The position numbers were made by a program, and so were the translations under genes. Shown here in pieces: positions 18,626-27,109 of a DNA stretch of 64,000 nucleotides. The stretch covers positions 1 through 64,000 of the forward strand of contig DAICXZ010000013.1 of assembly GCA_027311945.1 (NCBI GenBank). Direction: 5' to 3'. Source of the stretch: Erythrobacter sp. GTDB lineage: Bacteria; Pseudomonadota; Alphaproteobacteria; Sphingomonadales; Sphingomonadaceae. The stretch's first letter is position 1, and each line of letters opens with the position of its first letter. Under the pieces are notes generated by a model. The model was not told the origin of the DNA. It worked only from the letters and a program-made list of their open reading frames with translations, and did not search any database.

Positions 18626-18889
18626 TCAGCGCAGCTGGCTATCCTTGGAACCGCGCCGGTTGATCGCAGAGTGGTTCACAGCTCTGTCGCGGCCAGACTG
18701 GCAGGCGACACAGGTGCGCACGCCGGGCACAGCCTCGCGCCGTTTGGCGGGGATCGGTTCGCCGCATTCGTCGCAATATTCGGCGCTCTCGCCGCGTGGC
18801 ATCCGGGCCCGCGCCGCGCTGACCGCGTCGCTTACCGTATCGTCTATCTGATCCTGCACCGCGCCATCGCGCGACCAACCACCGGCCAT
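18626..18889 (-). CDS. DksA/TraR-type C4 zinc-finger protein
   Basis: This is a small 87-residue protein with a four-cysteine finger, CDECGEPIPAKRREAVPGVR then TCVACQ, the C-terminal half of the DksA/TraR fold, plus an N-terminal helix (DDTVSDAVSAARARM). Short members like this (TraR/YbiI type) can bind RNA polymerase through the secondary channel, although many are uncharacterised. An AAGGAG-like site precedes the start. It is convergent with ribA, 6 bases from its stop. Confidence 0.85.
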   Translation of the reverse strand: MAGGWSRDGAVQDQIDDTVSDAVSAARARMPRGESAEYCDECGEPIPAKRREAVPGVRTCVACQSGRDRAVNHSAINRRGSKDSQLR

Positions 18890-18954
18890 TGCCGCCTCCT
18901 TTTCACCTGCTCAATGTCGGCAGGGGGAGGCAAAATTGCAAGGTTTGCGCGGCC

Positions 18955-19941
18955 TTAGCGCTCCTCGAACGGTTTCAATCCGCGCCCGAGCGCATTGTCG
19001 CCAATGCCCGACATTTCGCCTGACCAGTCGGCCACGAACACGGTGTTGCGGTCCACACCCGGCGCCAGACGCGCGTCGTTGCCGGCCACGGTGAGGCCGG
19101 CCGAACTATGCTCGCGATCCTCGGCAGCCACCGCGATGAAGGCGGAATAGTTCTCTTTCGACTGGCCTTGTACGAACCAGTTGTTCGAAATCTGCCCGCT
19201 TGCGCCAGCAGGCAGGTCGATCATGTAGTTGGTGTTGCGCCCAGCCGCATCGTCGAAGCTGCACGAGGCAATGTCCACCTGCGCCGCACGCGACTTCACA
19301 TAGTGACCGCCCGCGCCCTGCTCGAAGCGGCTGCGGGTGATGCGGACCTGACCGTAAGAGCCGGTGTAAATCGAATGGGCACAGCCGCCCGCGCCCTCGC
19401 AGGTGCCAAGACGGGTAAAGGTCGAGCGGTCGATCACGATCTGCGAGGCTGGGTCACCCGCGGTCAGGATGCCCTGCTGGCTGTCACGAAACCAGCTGTC
19501 GGCCACGGTGAGATTGCCCTTTTCCAGGCGAATGCCCGCGCCGTTGAAATCGGGCACGCGCATGTTCTGGAAGATCAGACCCGAAACCTCAGCCCCGCGC
19601 CCGCGCAGCACCAAAGCGGCCTTGCCCTCGCAGGTAACGGTGTCGAACACCGCCGATCCGGGCTGGCTGGCGAGATAGGAGATTTGCCCGCGTTCCTGCA
19701 CCGCGCACTGGCCATAGCGGCCCGGCGCAATGGCAATCGCGCCCTCACCATCGCCAATCGCGTTCACCGCGTCCTGCAGCCGTTCGAAGCCCTGCCCCGT
19801 CGCGACCACGGTGAAGGCAGCCTCGCGGTCCTGCGCCGTGAGCGTTGCGGCGGGCAGCGCGCCAAACGACAGGGCGCCAAGGGCGGCAACAAGCGCGAGC
19901 CTGGCGCGCGGCGAAGAGGGGCGTCGAGTCTGGGTCATCAC
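18955..19941 (-). CDS. Exported right-handed beta-helix repeat protein
   Basis: The 328-residue protein has a Tat/Sec-like signal peptide (RARLALVAALGALSFGALPAATLTAQ). It then has a pectate-lyase-like parallel beta-helix, seen as repeated short strands with Asn/Ser turns (VLRGRGAEVSGLIFQNMRV, LTVADSWFRDSQQGILTAGD, IVIDRSTFTRLGTCEGAGG, VRITRSRFEQGAGGHYVKSR). Such folds bind or cut acidic polysaccharides, but no lyase active site can be assigned. It is probably periplasmic or surface located. The closest functional label is beta-helix protein of unknown activity. Confidence 0.8.
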   Translation of the reverse strand: MMTQTRRPSSPRARLALVAALGALSFGALPAATLTAQDREAAFTVVATGQGFERLQDAVNAIGDGEGAIAIAPGRYGQCAVQERGQISYLASQPGSAVFDTVTCEGKAALVLRGRGAEVSGLIFQNMRVPDFNGAGIRLEKGNLTVADSWFRDSQQGILTAGDPASQIVIDRSTFTRLGTCEGAGGCAHSIYTGSYGQVRITRSRFEQGAGGHYVKSRAAQVDIASCSFDDAAGRNTNYMIDLPAGASGQISNNWFVQGQSKENYSAFIAVAAEDREHSSAGLTVAGNDARLAPGVDRNTVFVADWSGEMSGIGDNALGRGLKPFEER

Positions 19942-19987
19942 GCAATGAGCTTAGCGCACAAGCGTTAAGCAGGCGAGAACAGCCGAA

Positions 19988-20302
19988 TCAGCGACGCCGG
20001 GACTTGCGCTGGCTGCGCTTGAAGGCCTCCAGATCGTTCATGTCGACAAACTCGCTGCGCGCCTTCATCCAGCGGATCATCGCCCATGCCCATCCGGCCA
20101 CCAGCACGAGGAAAGCGCCCGCCAGCGCCAGCATCACGTCGGGTCCCGGCTCAGTCGCAGCGAGCGCGACATAACCGCCGGTCAGCAGCGCGAGCAGCGC
20201 CATCCACGCGATCAGCCCGCGCCAGCCAGCGCCATTGCGCGGGGTGATCTGCACGATCCAGCCGTGGCGGATGCATACATAGGGCTTGTCTTCGTCACGC
20301 AT
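19988..20302 (-). CDS. Small two-helix membrane protein, function unknown
   Basis: The 104-residue protein MRDEDKPYVCIRHGWIVQITPR... has two hydrophobic helices (GLIAWMALLALLTGGYVALA and MLALAGAFLVLVAGWAWAMI) and a very basic C-terminus (RSQRKSRRR). It lies 3 bases downstream of the ribbon-helix-helix gene, which lies 4 bases downstream of the SPFH gene, so all three form one operon. No family function is recognised. Association with the SPFH protein in the membrane is an inference from the gene order. Confidence 0.7.
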   Translation of the reverse strand: MRDEDKPYVCIRHGWIVQITPRNGAGWRGLIAWMALLALLTGGYVALAATEPGPDVMLALAGAFLVLVAGWAWAMIRWMKARSEFVDMNDLEAFKRSQRKSRRR

Positions 20303-20305
20303 CTC

Positions 20306-20500
20306 TCATTCCTCCTTGGCAGGCCGCCCCCGCCGGGGCCGCTCGCTGACGGCGGGACGAATGCCCCGCCGTTCGAGCGCCTCGCGCAGCAGCACCTCGA
20401 TCTCCGCGTTCACGCTGCGCAGCTCCTGCGCCGCCAATCGTTCGAGGCAATCGTGCAGCGCAGGGTCCAGACGCAGGGCAAAGGCTTTACGTGCCGCCAT
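20306..20500 (-). CDS. Arc-type ribbon-helix-helix protein
   Basis: The 64-residue protein starts AARKAFALRLDPALHDCLER, a ribbon strand (KAFALRL) and helix, continues with AQELRSVNAEIEVLLREALERR, the Arc/MetJ-type second helix, and ends in a basic, AT-hook-like RRGRPAKEE. It is probably a dimeric DNA-binding protein. Sitting between the SPFH and membrane-protein genes, it may autoregulate the operon through the palindrome at 21432-21452. An antitoxin role is possible, but no toxin is adjacent. Confidence 0.8.
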   Translation of the reverse strand: MAARKAFALRLDPALHDCLERLAAQELRSVNAEIEVLLREALERRGIRPAVSERPRRGRPAKEE

Positions 20501-20504
20501 CGCC

Positions 20505-21413
20505 TTACTGGTACAGCGATCCGGCGTTGACGACCGGGTTCACCTCACGCTCGCCGCAGAGCACCACCATCAGGTTCGAAACCATCGCCGCGCGGCGTTC
20601 GTCATCCAGCTCGACGATTTCGTCGGCAGAAAGCTTGTCGAGCGCCATCTGCACCATCGTCACCGCGCCCATCACCAGCTTGGCGCGCGCGGCAATCACC
20701 GCCTCGGCCTGTTGGCGGCGCAGCATGGCCCCGGCGATTTCGCTGGCATAGGCAAGGTGGGTGAGCCCCGCTTCGTCGACCACGATCCCCGCCGCCGAGA
20801 GCCGCTCGTTCAGCTCGGTCTGCAGTTCGGCGTTGATAACATCGGCGCTGCCGCGCAGGGTGGTCTCGTCCTCGTCGCTCATGTCGTCATAGGGATGGCG
20901 CGCGCCGACCGTGCGCAGCGCCGCCTCGATCTGGATTTCGACGAACTCGTCATAGTCATCCACGTCGAACACAGCCTGCGCCGTGTCGCGCACGCGCCAG
21001 ACCACGTTGCAGGCGATGTCGATCGGGTTGCCGCGCAAATCGTTGATCTTGATCCGCTCGGAATGGATGTTGTGCGCACGCACGCTGACCTTCTTGCGCA
21101 TCATCCACGGCAGCACCCAGCGCAGGCCCTCCTTGCGGTCAGTCCCGCGATAGTCACCGAACAGCGTGATCACCGCGCCCTGGTTGGGTTGCACCATGTA
21201 AAAGCCGAGGCCAATGAACACCATGGCCACCACCGGCAGCAGGATGCAGGCGATAAACAGGCCCACACTGCCAAGGCCGAAGCCGCGCGTCAGCACGTTC
21301 ACCCCCACGAACACGATCAAGGCGAGCAGCACCATCAGCAAGGTATAGCCACTGCTGGTCGCCGCAGGCACTTCACGACTGCGGGTCATGGCGGTCACAG
21401 GCTCCGACATCAT
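20505..21413 (-). CDS. SPFH/band 7-domain membrane protein
   Basis: The 302-residue protein has two N-terminal hydrophobic segments (residues about 24-45 and 50-75). They are followed by an SPFH domain (GFYMVQPNQGAVITLFGDYRG, GLRWVLPWM, VRAHNIHSERIKINDLRGNPI, NVVWRVRDTAQAVFDVDDY) and a helical tail (AEAVIAARAKLVMGAVTMVQ). Stomatin/prohibitin-like proteins form membrane-associated oligomers and shape microdomains. It is the first gene of a three-gene operon with a small DNA-binding protein and a small membrane protein. Confidence 0.88.
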   Translation of the reverse strand: MMSEPVTAMTRSREVPAATSSGYTLLMVLLALIVFVGVNVLTRGFGLGSVGLFIACILLPVVAMVFIGLGFYMVQPNQGAVITLFGDYRGTDRKEGLRWVLPWMMRKKVSVRAHNIHSERIKINDLRGNPIDIACNVVWRVRDTAQAVFDVDDYDEFVEIQIEAALRTVGARHPYDDMSDEDETTLRGSADVINAELQTELNERLSAAGIVVDEAGLTHLAYASEIAGAMLRRQQAEAVIAARAKLVMGAVTMVQMALDKLSADEIVELDDERRAAMVSNLMVVLCGEREVNPVVNAGSLYQ

Positions 21414-21431
21414 TCGATCCTCCGATAAATT

Positions 21432-21452
21432 GTGATATCATATTTATATCAC
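21432..21452. promoter_or_regulatory. AT-rich palindrome upstream of the SPFH operon
   Basis: GTGATAT (21432-21438) and ATATCAC (21446-21452) form a perfect inverted repeat with a 7-base spacer, 18 bases before the SPFH start codon. It is strikingly AT-rich for this genome and likely overlaps the promoter. It looks like an operator for a dimeric repressor. The RHH protein of the same operon is a candidate, and a GntR- or PadR-type regulator elsewhere is another. Confidence 0.55.
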
Positions 21453-21485
21453 TTTGCGGAGGAACGCAATCGGATCACTGCGGTG

Positions 21486-23273
21486 TCAGTTTTCGGCCAC
21501 AACCTTGAGGAAAGCCGCGCCATAGGCCTCGAGCTTCTTCGCGCCGACGCCGCCGATCCCGGCCAGATCGGAGCGGCTCATCGGCCGCCGCGCGGCCATC
21601 TCGCGCAGCACCGAATCATGGAAAATCACATAGGGCGGCACGCCCGCCTCGGCGGCGAGATCGCGGCGCAGCGTGCGCAGCGCGTCGAACAGCGGATCGC
21701 CCACCGGGTTCGCCGCCTCGTTGCGGCTGCGGCGCTGGCGACGCTCGGCCCGCGCGGGCGGCTTGGTGATCGAGAGGCCGGCCTCGCCCGTGAGCAAGGC
21801 GCGCGCCTCGCCGCCCAACGCCAGCCCGCCATGCTCGTTGGGCACGAGGCATCCGCGTGCCTGCAAGGCCCGGCTGACCGGCTGCAACAGCGCCGCCTCC
21901 TCGCCCTCGACAATGCCATAGACCGAGAGCCGATCATGCCCGCGCTCCACGATGCGCGCATCGGCAGCGCCAGTGAGCACTTTCTGCAAATGGCCGAAGC
22001 CAAAGCTCTGCCCGGTGCGATAGCAGGCCGAGAGCAGCTTCTGCGCCAGCTCGGTCACTTCGAGCACCTGCGGCGGGTTGAGGCAGTTGTCGCAATTGCC
22101 GCAGGCCTCGGGCGGGTCTTCCCCGAAGTGGCGCAGCAGGATTGCGCGGCGGCAGGTCGGCGCCTCGACCAGAGCGGCAAGCGCATCGAGGCGCTGCCGC
22201 TCGCCCGGTTGGCGCTCCGCATCGAGTTCGCCGATCCGCATGCGCGCGGTGGCGAAGTCGCCCGCGCTCCACAGCATCACCGCTTCTGCCGGATCGCCGT
22301 CACGCCCGGCGCGGCCCGTCTCCTGGTAATAGGCCTCGATCGACTTGGGCACCCCGGCATGGGCGACGAAGCGCACGTCGGGCTTGTCGATCCCCATGCC
22401 GAAGGCGATCGTGGCCACCATCACCATATCCTCGCTGGCGACGAACCTCGCCTGGTTGTCGGCGCGCTGTTCGGCGGGAAGGCCTGCGTGGTAGGGCAGC
22501 ACGGGCCGCCCGGTGGCGCGCGCGAGGCTGGCGGCGAGATCCTCCACCTTCTTGCGCGTTCCGGCATAGACGATGCCCGGCCCCGGCTGCTCGTCCACCA
22601 GCTGTTCGAGCTGGCGCGACAGGTTGTCGCGCGGGCGAATCGTATAGCGAATGTTGGGCCGGTCGAAGCCGGAGATGACAAGGCCATCGTCGGGAATGCC
22701 CAGCTGGCCGAGGATGTCGCCGCGCGTGCGCAGGTCCGCCGTGGCGGTAAGCGCCAGCCGGGGGACATCGCCGAATGCGTCCATCAAAGGGCGCAGCTGG
22801 CGATAGTCGGGGCGGAAATCGTGGCCCCATTCGCTCACGCAATGCGCCTCGTCCACCGCGAACAGCGCCAGCGGGGCGGCACAGAGCAGGTCGCGGAACT
22901 GCGGCTGGCTGGCCCGCTCGGGCGCGACATAGAGCAGGTCGAGTGTGCCTGCGCGAAAGGCGTCCTGCGTTTCGCGCCAGTCGGCATCGGCGCTGGTGAG
23001 TGTGGCGGCGCGAATGCCGTTGGCGCGCGCGCTGCGCAGCTGGTCGTGCATCAGCGCGATCAGCGGCGAGATCACCACGCAGGTGCCCTCCAGCATCACG
23101 GCGGGAAGCTGATAGGTGAGCGACTTGCCAGCGCCTGTGGGCATCACCGCCAGCGTCGATTGCCTGGCCAGCACGCGGCCCACCACATCTTCCTGCACCA
23201 TACGGAAGGATTCGAAGCCGAACACTTCGCGCAAGGTGGTGCGGGCACGGTCGAGGGTTGCGGGCGGGGGCAT
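21486..23273 (-). CDS. recQ: ATP-dependent DNA helicase RecQ
   Basis: The 595-residue superfamily-2 helicase has MPTGAGKSLTYQLP (motif I), LFAVDEAHCVSEWGHDFRPDY (motif II plus the RecQ aromatic loop), FGMGIDKPDVRFV and YYQETGRAGRDG. A zinc-binding RQC region (CRRAILLRHFGE ... CGNCDNC) and a C-terminal HRDC domain (LFDALRTLRRDLA ... GVGAKKLEAYG) follow. It unwinds recombination and repair intermediates 3' to 5'. I start it at ATG 23273 (MPPPATLDRAR); an upstream in-frame ATG would add 15 residues with no homology. Confidence 0.95.
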   Translation of the reverse strand: MPPPATLDRARTTLREVFGFESFRMVQEDVVGRVLARQSTLAVMPTGAGKSLTYQLPAVMLEGTCVVISPLIALMHDQLRSARANGIRAATLTSADADWRETQDAFRAGTLDLLYVAPERASQPQFRDLLCAAPLALFAVDEAHCVSEWGHDFRPDYRQLRPLMDAFGDVPRLALTATADLRTRGDILGQLGIPDDGLVISGFDRPNIRYTIRPRDNLSRQLEQLVDEQPGPGIVYAGTRKKVEDLAASLARATGRPVLPYHAGLPAEQRADNQARFVASEDMVMVATIAFGMGIDKPDVRFVAHAGVPKSIEAYYQETGRAGRDGDPAEAVMLWSAGDFATARMRIGELDAERQPGERQRLDALAALVEAPTCRRAILLRHFGEDPPEACGNCDNCLNPPQVLEVTELAQKLLSACYRTGQSFGFGHLQKVLTGAADARIVERGHDRLSVYGIVEGEEAALLQPVSRALQARGCLVPNEHGGLALGGEARALLTGEAGLSITKPPARAERRQRRSRNEAANPVGDPLFDALRTLRRDLAAEAGVPPYVIFHDSVLREMAARRPMSRSDLAGIGGVGAKKLEAYGAAFLKVVAEN

Positions 23274-23392
23274 GGCGCACCACCTGCCAGATGAGCAAGC
23301 CGAGGCATAGGGGCGCAATTCCTGTTTTGCCCCGGCCCTTCAAACGGCTACAGACCCATCCATTCGTTTAGCAACTCTGAGGAGATATACAC

Positions 23393-23710
23393 ATGAAGAG
23401 GATCGCTATGCTCGCTCCGGCTGCGCTGCTCGCGCTGTCGGCCTGCGGCGAATCCACCGACGCTTCGGAAGAGGCCATGGCCGACACGGTGGAAGTCCCC
23501 GCCGACGACGCCATGGACGGCGTGCCGGACCCGGTGATCGACAGCTCGCTCAACGACGCTGATACCGGTTCGATCGAAGATGCGGTCGATGCCGCCACGC
23601 AGGAAGCCGAAGACGCCGCCGACAGCGCCCAGGCTGCGGCCGACGACGCGCTCAGCGCCGCCGATGCGGCTGCCGCCGCCAGCGCCGAAATCGAAGGCGC
23701 GACTGAGTAA
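23393..23710 (+). CDS. Small acidic lipoprotein, function unknown
   Basis: The 105-residue protein has a lipoprotein signal (MKRIAMLAPAALLALSAC, lipobox LSAC) and then an Ala/Asp/Glu-rich sequence with heptad-like repeats (EDAVDAATQEAEDAADSAQA). This suggests an extended helix or coiled coil. A strong GAGGAG ribosome-binding site precedes the start. The stop and the start of the next lipoprotein gene overlap (TAATG), so the two are translationally coupled. Function is unknown; a small structural or stress-related envelope lipoprotein is plausible. Confidence 0.75.
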   Translation: MKRIAMLAPAALLALSACGESTDASEEAMADTVEVPADDAMDGVPDPVIDSSLNDADTGSIEDAVDAATQEAEDAADSAQAAADDALSAADAAAAASAEIEGATE

Positions 23711-23955
23711 TGCTTCGGGCAGCGCATCTGCGGCTGGCGCTTGTCGCCGCCGGTGCGCTGCTCGCTTCGGGCTGCGATGCGCCCGACCCGATGAGCGGCC
23801 CCGCCCCTGCCAGCAGCAACGAGGCTGCCGCACTGGAAGATGCCGCCGAAATGCTCGATCAGCGCGACCCGCCCGGCGATAGCCCGCAGGAACCTGCGGA
23901 CTTAGCGCCTGCTCAGAACAGCACCAGCAGCGCCACGCCCATCGCCACGCGATAA
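23710..23955 (+). CDS. Second small lipoprotein, coupled to the first
   Basis: The 81-residue protein has a lipoprotein signal (LRLALVAAGALLASGC, lipobox ASGC) followed by a Pro/Ala/Asp-rich segment without recognised domains. It overlaps the upstream lipoprotein gene by TAATG and its 3' end overlaps the convergent uppP by 43 bases. Such an overlap is tolerable, but it means the last dozen codons are constrained by uppP. No function can be assigned. Confidence 0.6.
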   Translation: MLRAAHLRLALVAAGALLASGCDAPDPMSGPAPASSNEAAALEDAAEMLDQRDPPGDSPQEPADLAPAQNSTSSATPIATR

Positions 23956-24758
23956 ATCACGAAGACCATCATCGAGGCCTTCTTCAGGAAGTTCATCAGG
24001 AAGGCCATCGTCACAAAGGCGGCGATGAAGGTCAGCACCCCCGCTATCAGCGCCTCGTGCAGCATCTCTGCCCCCGCGTTGAACAACTCGGGCACGATCA
24101 GCACACCCGCCCCGGCCACCGCCGGGATCGACAGCAGGAACGAGAACCGCGCCGCCTCGAACCGGCCATAGCCGAGCGTGCGCGCCATGGTCATGGTCAC
24201 GCCCGAACGGCTGGTTCCGGGAATGATCGCAAAGGCCTGGGCGATGCCCACCAGCAGCCCGTCGCGCCAGGTCATGTCCTCGAAGGTCTTGGTTTCGCGG
24301 CCGAACCTGTCAGCCAGGCCGAGCAGAATGCCGTAGACGATCAGGTTCACCGCGATCAGGTCGGTAAAGCGGATCGAGGCCATCAGGTCGCCATCGACGA
24401 TGGTCACTCCGAACAGGCTCGACACAAGGCCGTTGAAGACCCCCAGCTTGATCGCGAAGCCGAACATTACAGCGGGGATCGTGCCGAGGAGGATCCACCA
24501 GAACAGCTGCCGCTCGTGCGGAGCCTTGCCGATCCCGACCGTGGCAAAGCCCCCGCGCGCCAGCATCACCACGTCCTTGAAGAAATAGACGATGATGGCG
24601 AGCAACGAGCCGACATGCACGGCCACGTCGATCTGCGGGCCCTGATCGGGAAAGTCGGTGAGGAAGGGGATCAGGATCAGGTGGCCCGACGAGGAAATCG
24701 GCAGGAACTCCGTCGTCCCCTGAACAACGGCGATCAGCAACAGCTGGATGAAAGTCAT
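23913..24758 (-). CDS. uppP: Undecaprenyl-diphosphatase (BacA type)
   Basis: The 281-residue polytopic membrane protein has the two BacA signatures, GTTEFLPISSSGHLIL at the N-terminus and IPGTSRSGVTMTMARTLGY around residue 170. It dephosphorylates undecaprenyl diphosphate so that the lipid carrier can be reused for peptidoglycan, O-antigen and capsule synthesis, and confers bacitracin tolerance. It is transcribed alone, with 113 bases to the next gene upstream. Confidence 0.95.
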   Translation of the reverse strand: MTFIQLLLIAVVQGTTEFLPISSSGHLILIPFLTDFPDQGPQIDVAVHVGSLLAIIVYFFKDVVMLARGGFATVGIGKAPHERQLFWWILLGTIPAVMFGFAIKLGVFNGLVSSLFGVTIVDGDLMASIRFTDLIAVNLIVYGILLGLADRFGRETKTFEDMTWRDGLLVGIAQAFAIIPGTSRSGVTMTMARTLGYGRFEAARFSFLLSIPAVAGAGVLIVPELFNAGAEMLHEALIAGVLTFIAAFVTMAFLMNFLKKASMMVFVIYRVAMGVALLVLF

Positions 24759-24871
24759 GAACGGCAGGGCCTCGAATTCGCCCGGTGGCAGGCACCGCGC
24801 ATAATTGAGCGCGCTGCCTCCACCAGCCCATGCGCGAAGTCAAGCACTCGCGCTTGCAGCAAGTCAGCCCG

Positions 24872-26986
24872 TTACCAGATCGAGACACGATCCTCGGGCG
24901 CGAGATACAGCGCATCGCCGGGCTGGACGTTGAACGCCTTGTACCATGCATCCATCTGGCGCACCGCGTTGTTAAGGCGGAACTCCTCGGGCGGATGCGG
25001 ATCGGCCACCATCATGTTGCGCAGCCGCGCCTCGCGCGTCTTGCCCCGCCACACCTGGGCAAAGCCAAGGAAGAAGCGCTGATCGCCGGTCAGCCCGTCG
25101 ACCACCGGGGCCTGCTGGCCATCGAGCGAGATCTGGTAGGCGCGATAGGCGATCTGCAAGCCCACCACATCGCCGATGGTCTCGCCCATGGCGAGGTCGC
25201 CGCGCAGGCAGAAGGTGCCATCATCAAGCGGGCAATATTGCTCGATCAGCTTGCGCAGCATGGCGGTCCGCTCCTCAAAGGCGGTGCGGTCGGCATCCTG
25301 CCACCAGTTGCGCAGCGCGCCGGTGGCATCGAAGCGCGAGCCCTGATCATCGAACCCGTGGCCGATCTCGTGCCCGATCACCGCGCCGATCGCGCCATAG
25401 TTCACCGCCGGATCTGCCTCGAGCCCGTAGAACGGCTGCTGCAGGATCGCCGCCGGGAACACGATCTGGTTGAAGTTCGGCGAATAGTAGGCGTTCACCG
25501 TCTGCGGCAGCATGCCCCATTCGCTCTTGTCGACCGGACCGCCGAGCTTGGAAAGGCTGTCCTGCTGCTCCCACGCGATGGTGCGGATACGGTTGCCAAG
25601 CGGATCGTCGGCCTTGATCTCGAGCCCGTCGTAGGTCTCGAACTCATCGGGATAGCCGACCATCGGGGTGAACCCGGCGAGCTTGGTCAGCGCCTCCTCG
25701 GTGGTGGCGGGCGTCATCCAGTGGTTCTCGGAGATGCTCTCGCGGTAGGCGGCGGTGAGGTTGGTCACCAGCTGCTCCATCCCGGCCTTGGCTTCGGGCG
25801 GGAATTCGCGCTGGACGTAAAGCGCGCCGAGCTGTTCGCCCAGCTGGCCTTCGACCGCCGCGATGGCACGTTTCCAGCGCGGACGCTGCTCCTGCTGGCC
25901 CGAAAGCGTGGTGCCGTAGAAGTCGAAGTTGGCATCGTCGATGGCCTGGGGCAGCACCGGGGCATTCGAGGAGAGGAAGCGCACCGCCATATAGGCCTTG
26001 AGCGTGGCCAGCGGGGTCTCGCGCAGCAGCTTCATCATCGCGGGCAGACCGCCGCCCATCATCGCCTGCTGTTCGCTCGACAGGTCAAGCGCGGCGATCT
26101 CCTCCGGGGTCGGCGGAAGCTGCGAGGCGTCGAACAGGTTGTGGTCATCGAAATGGCCCGCCGCCAGCAGCGAGGCCATGGGGAATTCGGGATCGAGCGC
26201 GAGCAGCGCCTCGCGGTCGAGCGGGTTGTAGGTCAGCTCGGGGATGCGCAGCATCCGGCGGTCCCATTCCAGCTCGGCCACCTTATGCTCGAAGGCATAG
26301 ACTGCCTCTGCCGCAGTGGCCGGATCCTCGTAGCCCGCCTGCCCGAGCATGAAGCGCAGGAAGTCCATGTACTTGGCGCGAATCGCGAGGTTCTCTTCCG
26401 AATCGACGAGGTAGTAGTCGCGATCGGGCAGGCCCATGCCGTTGAAGCCGACCGAGACGAGGTAACGGTCGGGGTTCTCGCTGTCGACATCGACACCTGC
26501 GCTGACGAGCGCGGGGATGCCCGGCTCCTCGAACAGTGCGACCAGCGCCGAAAGATCGGGCGCGTCGGCGATCTTCGCGAGGTAAGGCTGCGCCGGCGCC
26601 AGCCCGGCTGCCTCGATCGCAGCGGTGTCGGCATAGGCGTTGTAGGCATCGACGATGCGCCGTTCGGCCGTGCCCGGTGCGGGGTTCGCGGCAACGAGGT
26701 CGCGCATCAGCGTCTGCACGTCGTAGGTCGACTTCTCGGCCAGCATGGCGAACAGGCCATAGCGGCTCTGGTCGGCGGGGATTTCGGTCTCACGCACCCA
26801 TTTGCCGTTGGCATAGGCGAAGAAGTCTTCGCCGGGCTTGGCCATCGTGTCGATCTCGCTCGTATCGACGCCCCAGGTGCCGAAGTCCATCTCGGGCGGC
26901 GCTTCGGGCGCATCCTGCGCAAGTGCGGGCATGGCAAGGGCCAGACCAAGGGCGGAAACGGAAGTTGCAAGCAGGCGACGGATCAT
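24872..26986 (-). CDS. M13-family zinc metallopeptidase (neprilysin/PepO type)
   Basis: The 704-residue protein has a signal peptide (LATSVSALGLALAMPALAQ) and an M13 N-terminal domain. The catalytic half has VNAYYSPNFNQIVFPAAIL, the zinc site IGHEIGHGFDDQG (HEXXH), the third-ligand region GETIGDVVGLQIAY, and the end signature LYLAPEDRVSIW. It cleaves short peptides in the periplasm or outside the cell. Full length for the family. It is a single gene between uppP and the ABC exporter. Confidence 0.93.
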   Translation of the reverse strand: MIRRLLATSVSALGLALAMPALAQDAPEAPPEMDFGTWGVDTSEIDTMAKPGEDFFAYANGKWVRETEIPADQSRYGLFAMLAEKSTYDVQTLMRDLVAANPAPGTAERRIVDAYNAYADTAAIEAAGLAPAQPYLAKIADAPDLSALVALFEEPGIPALVSAGVDVDSENPDRYLVSVGFNGMGLPDRDYYLVDSEENLAIRAKYMDFLRFMLGQAGYEDPATAAEAVYAFEHKVAELEWDRRMLRIPELTYNPLDREALLALDPEFPMASLLAAGHFDDHNLFDASQLPPTPEEIAALDLSSEQQAMMGGGLPAMMKLLRETPLATLKAYMAVRFLSSNAPVLPQAIDDANFDFYGTTLSGQQEQRPRWKRAIAAVEGQLGEQLGALYVQREFPPEAKAGMEQLVTNLTAAYRESISENHWMTPATTEEALTKLAGFTPMVGYPDEFETYDGLEIKADDPLGNRIRTIAWEQQDSLSKLGGPVDKSEWGMLPQTVNAYYSPNFNQIVFPAAILQQPFYGLEADPAVNYGAIGAVIGHEIGHGFDDQGSRFDATGALRNWWQDADRTAFEERTAMLRKLIEQYCPLDDGTFCLRGDLAMGETIGDVVGLQIAYRAYQISLDGQQAPVVDGLTGDQRFFLGFAQVWRGKTREARLRNMMVADPHPPEEFRLNNAVRQMDAWYKAFNVQPGDALYLAPEDRVSIW

Positions 26987-27109
26987 GGACGGCTCCGGTT
27001 GAGAAACTGTGCGGCGAATATGGTGCCGCGCGCGGCGAATGCCACGTTTCGTTTCGAATGATACGAGAGCGGCTTAACTCAGCCTTGCCCCTGCCTCAAG
27101 AGTCCAGCC

